Shown here: positions 55,382 through 64,000 of the stretch, piece by piece
How positions within the stretch are numbered: the stretch's first letter is position 1
Layout: each line of letters opens with the position of its first letter
The notes under the pieces: generated by a model
Told to the model about the DNA's origin: nothing
Database searches by the model: none
Seen by the model: the letters and a program-made list of their open reading frames with translations, nothing else
Position numbers and translations under genes: made by a program
Assembly: GCA_918797485.1 (NCBI GenBank)
Contig: CAKKNE010000003.1
Coordinates: 3,472,001-3,536,000 of the forward strand
Length of the DNA: 64,000 bases
From: Pelagomonas calceolata
Lineage: Eukaryota; Sar; Pelagophyceae; Pelagomonadales; Pelagomonadaceae
Direction of reading: 5' to 3'

Positions 55382-56848
55382 TCAGAGCTTAGACCCCTCG
55401 TGCGGCGCGCTGCGGATGATGGGCGCCCCGCCCGTGCCGATGTCGTCCAGCGTCTTCTTCTCCCGCTCTTGCTCGTCCCGGATCTCCTGCGCGTCGACCC
55501 ATTTCCTAGCGGCCAAGCCGACGTCCGCACCCTCCGGTACGGCTTCGAAAAGCTCCTGGGCCGCCGCGATCAAGTCAGCTTTTTCGAGCACCGCGGAACG
55601 CTTCTCGACGAAGTCCTTGGAGGCCTCCTCCCAGCCTTCAAACACCACAAACCCCTGATGGGCCTCCGTAAAGTCAGCCAACAACTGGTCGTAGATCTGG
55701 GCCGCCTCGAAGGACTCGCGGATCGCATGTTTGGCCTTCAAGGCATCGACGGGCACCGGTTTCCCGGGCTTGAAGGGCAGGGCCTTCTTCGCGAAGCCCT
55801 CAGCCTTCTTCGCGCGCTTCGACGCGTTTTTCGCGTCTTTGCAGGCCTTCTTGTGGAGCTTCTCCTCGAGCAGGCGCTGCACTTCTCGCCCGTCGGACCA
55901 GCCGTTCTCGAGGTTCTTGGGGTCCGGCTTGGGCAGGAGCATCACGACCTCCAGTTTCGGCAGGGGCCGGCACTCCTCGGCCGCTTTCCGGACCCAGCGC
56001 ATGCCCTTCGGCGTCGTCGGCTGCTTGTCCTTGTTCCATCCTGATAACGCTAATACAGCCACCGTCGCGCCTTTGATGTCATTCGATAACACCTCCGGTC
56101 CGCCCAGTTCGTTCAGGAACTCCTGGTCGGGCAGGCCCTTGCCCGGGGGAGGGAAGGCCTTCTTCAGAATACCTCCAGGAACTTTCACGGGATCGAGCGT
56201 TTCCGCCGCCTTGGGGTACGTCTTCTGGACGACGTCGACGACGCGCGCGTCCCAGCCCTTCGTTACTGCTAATTCTAACGGTAACTGGCCGCAGGGGTGC
56301 GGCGAGCCTTCGAGCACGCGCTGCTCACATGCTCCCGGATAGGCTTTACATAGAGCTTTGACCAGCGGCTCCGCGAGCGGCCACCACCAGCCCGGGTACT
56401 TCGGGCCAAGTAATAAAACGCAGTGCAGGGGCAGCCACTTCGAACCCCTCCCGCTCCCGGGCATGGGCTGTCTTGCGAGTTTCGGATTGGCCTTGAGGGC
56501 AGCTAAAGCTTGCGGGAAGCCCCGCCTCGCCTCCAACGGTGTGAGGTAGCGATAAATATCCGCGGGTTTCTCCTCCAGGGCCTCCGCCTGCTCCGCCGCT
56601 CGCTCGATCAACTTGGACTGGACCGCGTCCCGGAACTTGTCCAGATCCAAAGCGATGATCGCGTCCGGAGTGTCAGCGGTAAACGCTCCTTTGTCCTGGA
56701 GGTAGTCCAATGGCAACGGGAGGCGCATGTCCTCGCCCGTCGCAATCACTTTGGCCGCCGTGAGGACGCCCTCGGCGCTCAAATGCGTCAACAGGTCGTC
56801 GAGCGAGTACTGCCCGGGGCCGGCCGAGGCGGACGAGCCGGCGCCCAT
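55382..56848 (-). CDS. Hypothetical protein with N-myristoylation motif
   Basis: 488 residues from the ATG at 56848. MGAGSSASAGPGQYSLDDLL starts with a Gly2/Ser pattern typical of N-myristoylation. The middle (about 110-230) has ankyrin-like helical pairs (KWLPLHCVLLLGPKYPGWWW, CGQLPLELAVTKGWDARVVD, VVQKTYPKAAETLDP) resembling the ankyrin-type hypotheticals common in diatoms and pelagophytes. The C-terminal half is Lys-rich and helical (KKACKDAKNASKRAKKAEGF). Membrane-tethered scaffold is a guess. The stop is at 55382. Confidence 0.65.
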   Translation of the reverse strand: MGAGSSASAGPGQYSLDDLLTHLSAEGVLTAAKVIATGEDMRLPLPLDYLQDKGAFTADTPDAIIALDLDKFRDAVQSKLIERAAEQAEALEEKPADIYRYLTPLEARRGFPQALAALKANPKLARQPMPGSGRGSKWLPLHCVLLLGPKYPGWWWPLAEPLVKALCKAYPGACEQRVLEGSPHPCGQLPLELAVTKGWDARVVDVVQKTYPKAAETLDPVKVPGGILKKAFPPPGKGLPDQEFLNELGGPEVLSNDIKGATVAVLALSGWNKDKQPTTPKGMRWVRKAAEECRPLPKLEVVMLLPKPDPKNLENGWSDGREVQRLLEEKLHKKACKDAKNASKRAKKAEGFAKKALPFKPGKPVPVDALKAKHAIRESFEAAQIYDQLLADFTEAHQGFVVFEGWEEASKDFVEKRSAVLEKADLIAAAQELFEAVPEGADVGLAARKWVDAQEIRDEQEREKKTLDDIGTGGAPIIRSAPHEGSKL

Positions 56849-57381
56849 CCTTCGTCTCGCGGCGGCGGCGTCGGGTGCGGCTATGCGCGCGACGCCGACG
56901 CGTGCCAGGCGTCCTCGCGCGGCGCTTCCTCGGCGGCGTCCGGAGGCGCGGGCCTGGGGGAGCTGGCGCTGTGCCCGGGTCACACGGCGAGACCGCGGTC
57001 GCGCGCTGCTGTGTCACGGGGCCTCGCCGCGCGGAGGCGAGAAACGCGGCGGGGCTGCCTCGCGGGCGGCGGGCGTCCCGCGCTTTTGAGTCGGGAGACG
57101 GCGCTGCGCTCTCGCAAGCAGCGCGGGGCGCTCGTGCGAGGCGAGTCCTCGCGCCCCGCCGTAGCCGTCTAACCGTCGGAGGGACGTCTGTGTCGAAGCT
57201 GAAAAACCCGACACTGTGAGACTTGGGTGTTGCTGTCGAGAGTCACTGTGCCGCGCAGCTGGCGTAACGCTGCGCAAAATAGCCTATTTGCATTGATTCG
57301 TTGCCCTAAAACGCCATCGAACCGATTGCAGCAGTTGGCATAGCCGTGCGTGCAGCAAAACTGCAACACAGCGAGTCAGCC
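56849..57381. other. Divergent intergenic region
   Basis: 533 GC-rich bases between the myristoylated hypothetical and PNPase. Neither recurrent promoter element is present, and no gene or repeat was identified. Confidence 0.45.
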
Positions 57382-59721
57382 ATGCGGCTCCTCCTGCTGC
57401 TCGCGGCCAGCCAGGCCCTGCAGCCGCGGCGCCACACCAGACCGCGGACGCGACTCCAAGTAGCAGTCTTGCCCGACGCGCCCCATTCAATAGAAATACC
57501 GATCGGCGACGGCGCGCCGTTGATCCTCGAGACGGGCCGAATAGGCCGCCAGGCCGACGCGGCGGTCGTCGCCAAGCGCGGCGGCACTACGGTTTATGCG
57601 ACGCTATGCGTCGGCGACGCCGACGCTGGAGGGGGTGATTTCTTACCTATGAGTATAGACTACCAGGAACGCTACTCCGCCACCGGCCGCACGTCCGGCG
57701 CCTACAATAAAAGAGATGGCCGCGCGTCGGACGGCGAGATTTTAACTTGCAGACTCATCGACCGGCCCTTGAGGCCGTCCGTCGTCGACGGGTTCTGCGG
57801 CGACGTCCAGGTGCTTGCTTGGGTTTTGAGTTATGATGGTATCCATGAGGCGCAGACGCTGGCGGTGCAGGCCTGCTCCGCGGCGTTGCAGCTGTCGTCG
57901 GTGCCGACGCTGACGTCCGTGGGCTGTGCGCGATGTACTCTAAGCGACGACACATTGACGACGTCGCCCTCGGTCACGGAAGCAGCTTCATCAACTTTCG
58001 ACATCATCGTCGGCGCCGGTTCTGATGGGAGTGTGCTGATGGTCGAGGCCGAGGGGTCGTTCGCGCCGGAAGCCCAGGCTCTCGCAGCGCTGAACGAGGC
58101 CGTCGACGAAGCGCAGCGCATCGGTCATGCCATCGGTGCGTGGGCCTCTGCCCTGAAGAAAGACGTGAGTGACGGCCTGAGGCCCTACCCTAGCGAGCTC
58201 GAGTCGATCGTCGAAGATGCGTATGGCGATGCCATCCGCGAACAGACGAAGGCCCTGAGACAAGGCGACATGGCGTCCTCTCGCAAGGCTTACGGTGATT
58301 TATGTCAGAAGGTCGATGGGTTGAGCCTAGAGAAGGACTATACGAGGGCCGATAGCTCGAGGGTCCTCAAGAAACTCTCGTCAAGAGCCATGTGTGCGCT
58401 CGTACGATCTGAAGGATTGAGGAGTGACGGGCGAGATCTAACGACGGTGAGACCGATCGACATCGACATGGCCCCCCTACCCACGGCCCACGGGTCCGTC
58501 GTGTTTACGAGGGGAGAAACGCAATCGTTGGCCACGTGCACGCTCGGCGACCAGTCGATGCAGCTCCGCGTCGACGATGCCTTGGAACCGAATACGGAGA
58601 AAAGATTTTATCTGCAGTACGCGTTTCCCCCCAGCAGTGTGGGCGAGACGGGTCGCACGGGCGCGCCGGGTCGAAGAGAGGTCGGCCACGGTGCCCTCGC
58701 CGAAAAGGCTTTGAGATATGCTTTACCCGACGCAAAGACCTTCCCCTATAGTATGCGCGTCGAGTCGCTCATCACGGAGTCGTGTGGCAGTTCGTCGATG
58801 GCGTCGGTCTGTGGCGGCTGCCTCGCGTTGTTGGATGCCGGTGTGCCGCTCACGACCTCGGTGGCCGGCGTCGCGATGGGCGTTTTGTTGGACGATGTGG
58901 ACGATCCGGTGGTTTTGACGGACATCCTCGGGATAGAGGACGCCCTAGGAGGCATGGACTTCAAGGTAGCTGGTTCAAGGGACGGCATCTCGGCCTTCCA
59001 GCTCGACGTCAAGGAGCTCGGGCTCAAGGCGGCGACGCTCGAGAAGGCGCTCGCGCAGGCGCGCGAGGCGCGGCTCCACGTCCTGGACGAGATGGCGTCT
59101 CGGGGCGTCGATGAGCCGCAGGCGTTGTCAGATAGCGTCCCCAAGACGAAGACCTTGCAAGTCGAGCCCGCCAAGATCGGGAAGATCATCGGCAAGGGCG
59201 GCGAGACCATTAGAGGTTTAATTGCGGACGACGGTGCATGAATCAACTTGTCGCGCCGCGTCTCCACCACGCCATCGATGTGCGCGCAGGCGGACTACTG
59301 TTTGGCCAACGTTGATGTTGATGACGAGGGTGCCGTCATGATTAGCGGGAACGACCCGGAGCAGATGGAGGCGTGCGCCGCCAAGATCGTGGAGCTCACG
59401 TCCGAGGCGACGGGTGGGGGCGGCCGGAAACAGCGCGCGGCCTACGACGGGCCCATGCCCGAGGTCGGGAGCGTCTACGCCTCCGAGGTCGTGTCCATCA
59501 AGACCTTCGGCGCCTTCGTTTCCTTTGGAGAGGCCTTTCCGGGCCTGGAAGGGCTCTGCCACATCTCGGAGCTCGCGCCGGACCGGGTCCGGAACATCGA
59601 GAAGTTCATCAGTGTCGGCGACGCCTTCGACGTGAAGGTCCTGGCCATCGACGAGGACTCGGGCAAGCTCAAATTGTCAAGGAAGGCGGCGCTCGCGGAC
59701 AAGGTCCGAGACAGTCGGTAA
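57382..59721 (+). CDS. Plastid polyribonucleotide nucleotidyltransferase (PNPase)
   Basis: Bacterial-type 3' exoribonuclease. The leader MRLLLLLAASQALQPRR resembles a signal peptide plus plastid motif. Two RNase PH domains follow: the first has YQERYSATGRTSGAYNKRDG and LIDRPLRPSV, the second GLRSDGRDLTTVRPIDIDMA, TRGETQSLATCTLG and MDFKVAGSRDGISAFQLDVK. A KH domain (IGKIIGKGGETIRGLI) and an S1 domain (GSVYASEVVSIKTFGAFVSF, GLEGLCHISELAPDRV, KLKLSRKAAL) complete it. An in-frame TGA at 59239 interrupts the KH domain. A 54-base GC-AG intron (59236-59289) would remove it and give 761 residues; a nonsense change is the alternative. Confidence 0.85.
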
Positions 59722-59924
59722 TTTCTAGTGGAACTTGGCTCCGCCCCCCGGGGTCGCGTCGGTGTGGTCACACGTCTCCGAGGGACGCCCCGCGAAGTAT
59801 TCCCAGTCCCTCTCTGCGCGATCTGCGCGCGGGTGCAAGCAGCAAGGTTCCAAAAGTTCCTCATAGCTCGACGCTGGGGCTGCCCTGCTCCTCCGCCGGA
59901 CGCTCGGACGCAGGACGCACCATC

Positions 59925-60956
59925 ATGCCCATGAGGCAGGCCGCCCTCCTAACGGCGCTCGCCGCGGCCGGCCAGGCGGCCTTCGACGCCTGCGGCGAGC
60001 CCACCAAGGGCCCCGTGCTCGGCGGCATCGACGTCGTCGACGCCTGGGCCAAGGCGCTCAAGGCCCGCAACGCGACCGTATCAAATCAAGGCCCGCGCCT
60101 GCCGCACCTGGCCGAGGCGCCGCCGCTGCGCGGCTCCGCGGAGCACGCCTTCACGACCCCGGACGGCTTCGCCCTCCACTTCGCGACGGAGGCCAACCGG
60201 GACGCGTACGCGGCGGACCCGGCCAAGTACGCCCTGGGCGCGGGCGGCTACTGCGGCCTGGGGGCCTCGGGCCGCGACCCGCGCTGCGCTAATGGAGACC
60301 ACTGCCGCGGCCCGGCCTGCGGCACTTCTCCTCTAACTTTCCAGGTCTCGGGCGTCGACGGCAAGCTCTACTTCTTCCTGGGCGCCGGCGCGCGCCAGAT
60401 CTTCAACGAGGACGAGGAGGCCTCGGTCGCGGGCGCGGCGGCGAAAGTTGTGGAGGTCGAGGCGGCGACGGGCCGCGCCTGCTTCAACACCGATTTACTA
60501 GGCTGCCGGACGCCCGGTTCGGGGATCTCCTGGTCCGGGGGCGGCAACGCGACGCGCGCGGGCGCCTGGCGCCAGCGCCTCAATCAAGGGTTTTTGGGTC
60601 CCGGCGGCATGGCCGGCCAGCGCGGCCCGGCGCCGGGCGGCCCGCAGCGCCCCGGGATGACGATGGGCGACGGCCAGCACCCGGCCGGCGGGCAGCGGCC
60701 CGGGATGACGGGCCAGCAGCGCCCCGACGGCCAGCAGCGCCCGGGCGGCGCCGCGGGCGGCCAGCAGCGCCCCGACGGCCAGCGCGGCCCCGGGGCGACG
60801 CGGGGCGACGGCCAACGTCCGGGTGGCCCGAACGGCGGCCAGCGGCCCGGCCAGCGCGGCGGCGGCGGCGACGGCGGCGACGGCGCCCGCCAGCCGGCGC
60901 CGAAGCGCAAGAAGACCGCCTGGGAGTCGGTCAAGGCGTGGATCTGGGGCGCCTAG
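59925..60956 (+). CDS. Secreted YHS-like protein with Gly/Pro/Gln repeat region
   Basis: 343 residues from the ATG at 59925. The signal peptide (MPMRQAALLTALAAAGQAAF) ends near DACGEP. A YHS-like stretch reads TPDGFALHFATEANRDAYAA then PAKYALGAGGYCGLG (about 85-125). The next segment has Cys residues and a VSGVDGKLYFFLGAGARQIF motif that looks like a second, related half. The C-terminus (about 230-320) is a QRPGM/GGQQRPDG-rich repeat, then a basic-aromatic end KKTAWESVKAWIWGA. YHS modules bind metals in some proteins. Function unknown. GGGGCTGCCC lies 40 bases before the ATG. Confidence 0.72.
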   Translation: MPMRQAALLTALAAAGQAAFDACGEPTKGPVLGGIDVVDAWAKALKARNATVSNQGPRLPHLAEAPPLRGSAEHAFTTPDGFALHFATEANRDAYAADPAKYALGAGGYCGLGASGRDPRCANGDHCRGPACGTSPLTFQVSGVDGKLYFFLGAGARQIFNEDEEASVAGAAAKVVEVEAATGRACFNTDLLGCRTPGSGISWSGGGNATRAGAWRQRLNQGFLGPGGMAGQRGPAPGGPQRPGMTMGDGQHPAGGQRPGMTGQQRPDGQQRPGGAAGGQQRPDGQRGPGATRGDGQRPGGPNGGQRPGQRGGGGDGGDGARQPAPKRKKTAWESVKAWIWGA

Positions 60957-61030
60957 GCGCCCGAATAAGCCCCGTGTCCTACTGCTAATTAGGTTTACTT
61001 CGGGGGCGGGGAGGGGAAGGGTGGTCGGAA

Positions 61031-64000
61031 TTAGTCCGCGAGGCCGCAGCCCAGCGCGCCGCACGCGACGTCGTCGACGACGGCGACGTCCCCCTCGGGG
61101 ACGCCGACGACGCCGGCGCCCAGACCAAAAACGGACGGGGCCTTGGCCACGCCCGGGCCCCGGACGTTCACGCGCTCCAGGAACGCGGCCGCGGCGTCGT
61201 CGTGGCGCCCGAGCCAGTCGTCGATCGCCTCCAGTCGCGCCGCGACGTCGGTCGCATCGGAGATGGGCGGCCCCGGTATAGCATCAGTATACGAGGGATG
61301 ATCCGACGGCGGCAGGACCTCGGGCGCCTCGAAGAAGCGGTCCGCGTCCGCGAGGTGCTTCAGCGCGTCCCTGACGACCGTGGAATCGCGCCGCGCGTCG
61401 ACGACGGCGCAGTCCCGCAGCGGCATGCGCCCCCGGCTCAGGCCGTGGAGGTTCCGCGTCGCATGCCGGAGCTGCGCGACGTCGTAGTACCGCTTCCAGA
61501 GCATCGCGATCGGCAGCCCGCCGATCGCCGGCCAGACCCCGTAGTTCGACTCGTTGATCAGGATGATGGCCAGCTGCATGACCAGCGCGATGAGCAACGC
61601 GTGGTACGTTTGAATGACTCCAAAAAACCAGAGGTGGCCCCCCGTATCAAAGGGCATCTCCTCCAGGCAGCACAGCGTGTGCTTCGCGACCTCGTAGGCC
61701 GCGATGAAGTAGAGGTAGCAGACGCAGCACGTCACGGGCGCGACCGCCGCGAAGCAGGCCCCCACCAGTAGCGCGAACGCCTCCCAGCCCGCTGTCGAGC
61801 CCAGGTCGGCGTCGTCCGCTTCCAAGGTCTCCTCGACCTGCGCGTCCGACGCGATCCAGGCCTGCTGCAGGAGCCGCCACGTGACGTAGGGCTCCACCCT
61901 CAAGGCCTCGGCGACCATGTCGCCGATCTGGAGTAAAAATAAGGCCGAGAAGGGCCAGGCCTGCCGCGGCAGCTCCCGGATCATCAGCTTGACCGCCGTG
62001 CCCGCGTCGAAGCTCCAGCCGTCGTTCTTCGCGTTGTAGATGCGCTGGCGGTACGCCTCGGCGTCCTCGCCGTATTGCTTCTCGTCGTCCTTGCTGCAGC
62101 CGCCGACGGTGTTGCAGACCCACGCCTGGTCCTCGATGGCCTCCCAGCACTGGCCGACAAGGTAAGCTCCAAAAGCCACGATCCAGAAGAAGATGCTGTA
62201 GTCCCGCGCGACCGCCATCTGCAGCGACGACTCGCTCCACAGCGACGAGAACATGCGGTTCGTCGCCCGCAGGATGACGGCCACATAATCGAAGAGCCAG
62301 TCCTGGAAGTAGGCCGGCACGAGACCCCCCAACAACTCCCAAAAAATCGCAAAGTTCCGCCGGACGCCCGACGGCCGCTGCGCCCGCTTCAAACAGATGT
62401 CCTCCCACTCGGCCGTGAAGACCATGATGAGCACGGAGTAGCCGAACCAGCAGCAGATCTTGATGAAGCGGCCGGCCGACGCGCGGTCGGCCTTCTCGCC
62501 GTGCTCGCTGTCCAGCGTCTCGAGCTCGGCCCAGTCGACGTCGCGCGGCTCCGGCAGGGGCGTCAGCTCCATCGGGACGGGCTCGCGGTGGCGGTGCAGG
62601 CACCCCTTGAGCCCCGTGAGGTAGTAGCCCGCCTTCTCGAGCAGGACGAAGAGCGGGTCGAACCGCGTCGGCTTGTGGTGGAGCTTGGGCGGCCGGTACG
62701 TCTGCGGCACCTCGATGGGGTCGTTCGTCGCGCCCAGGGGGCAGTTCGTGGCGCACTGGGCCAGCTCCAGCGAGTTGAAGACGACGACCGCGGAGCCGCC
62801 CCGCGGCGCCGCCTCGCCGGCGTGCTCGATGAGCTTCAGGCGCGCCGCCTCGGCCCTTCTAATGGCGTCCGCCGGGTCCGCGGCCTCGTCCTCGACGGAA
62901 TGCTCCACAAACGAACAGCAGCAGATGCACCCGTCGATGCACTTGGCGCAGCCCTGCTGGATCTTCTTCTTCTCGCCGCTGTCCCACCGCCGCTGCAGCT
63001 CCTCGCGCCACCGCGCGCGCTCGATCTCCTTCAGTTCGTCGATGAACTTGCGCACGCGGCCCCGCAGCCCGCCGTCGCCGGTGAGGTACCAGCTCAGGGC
63101 CCCGACCTCCCTGACGACGGTCTCCATGAGCGTCCGGTGGCGGTCCTCGGCCGCCTTGATCGCATGCGCGGACGCGCCCGTCGCCTTCAGCCGCGCGATC
63201 TTGTCCTCCTGCGCGGCGACGGCGGCCCGGGCCTCGCCCCCCGGAGCCTCCTCGTCCTGGACGGCGCGCGTCTCCGCGTCGAGGTGGCGGCACGGCACGA
63301 CCGCCACGACGCTTCCGGGCACCTGGAACACGCTCTCGAAGAACGTCCTCACGTCGACCGGGTCCCGCAATTCCTCGGGGAGGCCCGTGCACACCACCGC
63401 GTAGTGGTTCGCCGGCGCGCTATCGGCGGCCTCCCGGATGATCTCCTGGGCCTCGAGGTCGTGCGCGTCGATGATCCGGTAGGCGGCCCAGTGCCCGAGC
63501 CACAGCACGAGCACGGCCGCCCAGAGCTGCCAGACGGCCGTGCTGCCCGCCCGACAGAACACGTTCGTGATGTGGATCCGGTCGAACCCCGGCGAGCGGG
63601 CCCGGCGCCAGCCCGCGCGCTTGGCGACGCAGGGGCACCAGACGCCCCGGACGAACTCGGCGTTGCCGCTGTAGTCGTCGCCCCAGTCGTTGGTAGATGC
63701 GAACTCGTCGCCGTCGTCGTATCTATAGATGTACTGTCGTTCCGACTTGTCCGACCCGCAGTTGTCCGTGTTCTCCGGCGCGTCGTCCGCGCCGACCTCG
63801 CCCGCCCACTGACCTTTATCCGGCGTGATTCGGAACGTGTAGCAGAGCGCCCCGCAGTTCGTGGGGCAGCCCGCGGAGGCCTTCGCGTACGAATCTCTGT
63901 TCGTCGTTTCGTCTTCGTAAACGCACCGCGCCGGGTCGAGCGCGAAGACCACCGCTAGAGGAAACGCGAGGAGCGCCCAGATCTCCAAGCAGGCCAGGCG
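61031..64000 (-). CDS. OSCA/TMEM63 (CSC1-like) mechanosensitive channel, 5' end off window
   Basis: The frame is open from the right edge to the stop at 61031 (about 989 codons); no ATG is present near the edge, so the N-terminus is missing. The first visible part is hydrophobic with a Cys-rich luminal loop. The cytosolic RRM-like domain of the family reads ANHYAVVCTGLPEELRDPVD, VFQVPGSVVAVVP and SAVVVFNSLELAQ, interrupted by an Ala/Glu-rich helical insert and a CAKCIDGCICCC cluster. The C-terminal 7TM channel core follows (IKICCWFGYSVLIMVFTAEW; FFGVIQTYHALLIALVMQLA). These are calcium-permeable osmo- or mechanosensitive channels. Gating properties cannot be judged from sequence. Confidence 0.82.
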   Translation of the reverse strand, partial: RLACLEIWALLAFPLAVVFALDPARCVYEDETTNRDSYAKASAGCPTNCGALCYTFRITPDKGQWAGEVGADDAPENTDNCGSDKSERQYIYRYDDGDEFASTNDWGDDYSGNAEFVRGVWCPCVAKRAGWRRARSPGFDRIHITNVFCRAGSTAVWQLWAAVLVLWLGHWAAYRIIDAHDLEAQEIIREAADSAPANHYAVVCTGLPEELRDPVDVRTFFESVFQVPGSVVAVVPCRHLDAETRAVQDEEAPGGEARAAVAAQEDKIARLKATGASAHAIKAAEDRHRTLMETVVREVGALSWYLTGDGGLRGRVRKFIDELKEIERARWREELQRRWDSGEKKKIQQGCAKCIDGCICCCSFVEHSVEDEAADPADAIRRAEAARLKLIEHAGEAAPRGGSAVVVFNSLELAQCATNCPLGATNDPIEVPQTYRPPKLHHKPTRFDPLFVLLEKAGYYLTGLKGCLHRHREPVPMELTPLPEPRDVDWAELETLDSEHGEKADRASAGRFIKICCWFGYSVLIMVFTAEWEDICLKRAQRPSGVRRNFAIFWELLGGLVPAYFQDWLFDYVAVILRATNRMFSSLWSESSLQMAVARDYSIFFWIVAFGAYLVGQCWEAIEDQAWVCNTVGGCSKDDEKQYGEDAEAYRQRIYNAKNDGWSFDAGTAVKLMIRELPRQAWPFSALFLLQIGDMVAEALRVEPYVTWRLLQQAWIASDAQVEETLEADDADLGSTAGWEAFALLVGACFAAVAPVTCCVCYLYFIAAYEVAKHTLCCLEEMPFDTGGHLWFFGVIQTYHALLIALVMQLAIILINESNYGVWPAIGGLPIAMLWKRYYDVAQLRHATRNLHGLSRGRMPLRDCAVVDARRDSTVVRDALKHLADADRFFEAPEVLPPSDHPSYTDAIPGPPISDATDVAARLEAIDDWLGRHDDAAAAFLERVNVRGPGVAKAPSVFGLGAGVVGVPEGDVAVVDDVACGALGCGLAD

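Noticed and set aside
62075-63958. 627-codon plus-strand open frame
   Set aside because: Antisense of the OSCA-like gene; Arg/Leu/Asp-rich composition and no homology.
1-64000. tRNA or rRNA genes
   Set aside because: I looked for cloverleaf-like and rRNA-like sequence and found none that I could support by eye.

Overview
The window looks like nuclear DNA from a small photosynthetic stramenopile. A pelagophyte-type alga is my best guess, by inference only. The reasons are: very GC-rich, compact DNA; eukaryotic gene families throughout (H2A/H2B, TMED/p24, DENN, p47, exosome subunit, LSM12); short GT-AG introns of about 50-350 bases; and nuclear-encoded plastid proteins whose N-termini combine a signal peptide with an ASAF-P-like cleavage motif (bS21, PNPase, a thylakoid-type protein). 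About 46 protein genes are packed into 64 kb, mostly as divergent pairs sharing a promoter and convergent pairs with touching 3' ends. Most are single-exon. I rebuilt introns for the SDP1-like lipase, the DENN protein, phosphoglycerate mutase and a small Cys-rich protein, and suggest less certain ones for PNPase, an AP2 gene and a plastid protein.

Layout. 0-13 kb: membrane nuclease (cut by the left edge), Tudor-like protein, G6PD, plastid protein, broken AP2 gene, ABC1 kinase, PP1 inhibitor-2, RTRAF, PH protein, double-AP2 protein, LSM12. 13-29 kb: p47, MYND/RING-CH/TPR copy 1, asparaginase-CCCH fusion, GATA4-RING protein, RRP46, ankyrin protein, TMED, organellar IF-2, MARCH-type ligase, PT-rich Cys protein, DENN protein, AIFM2-like oxidoreductase. 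29-42 kb: MYND/RING-CH/TPR copy 2, sodium:solute symporter, HTTM-like membrane protein, phosphoglycerate mutase, Cys-rich protein, PDZ-like membrane protein, ankyrin-DHYC acyltransferase, DPY30-like protein, bS21, biotin ligase. 42.2-43.9 kb: a TIR DNA element. 44-64 kb: SDP1-like TAG lipase, PDH E2, GST, divergent H2B/H2A, RhoGAP-like/RRM protein, PLAT protein, a myristoylated hypothetical, plastid PNPase, YHS protein, and an OSCA/TMEM63-type channel running off the right edge.

The strongest unexplained signal is non-coding. A roughly 26-base element (GCTAGCG, 2-3 variable bases, then CTGTAAGACACTAGC) recurs at least 13 times, always in 5' intergenic DNA and usually in the middle of divergent promoters. 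A second short element, GGGCTGCCC or its complement, sits 10-70 bases upstream of about eleven start codons. Other notable items are canonical histone 3' stem-loops after both histone genes, a near-perfect palindrome forming the H2A/H2B promoter, a roughly 280-base dispersed repeat placed immediately upstream of two membrane-protein genes, and several unusual domain fusions.
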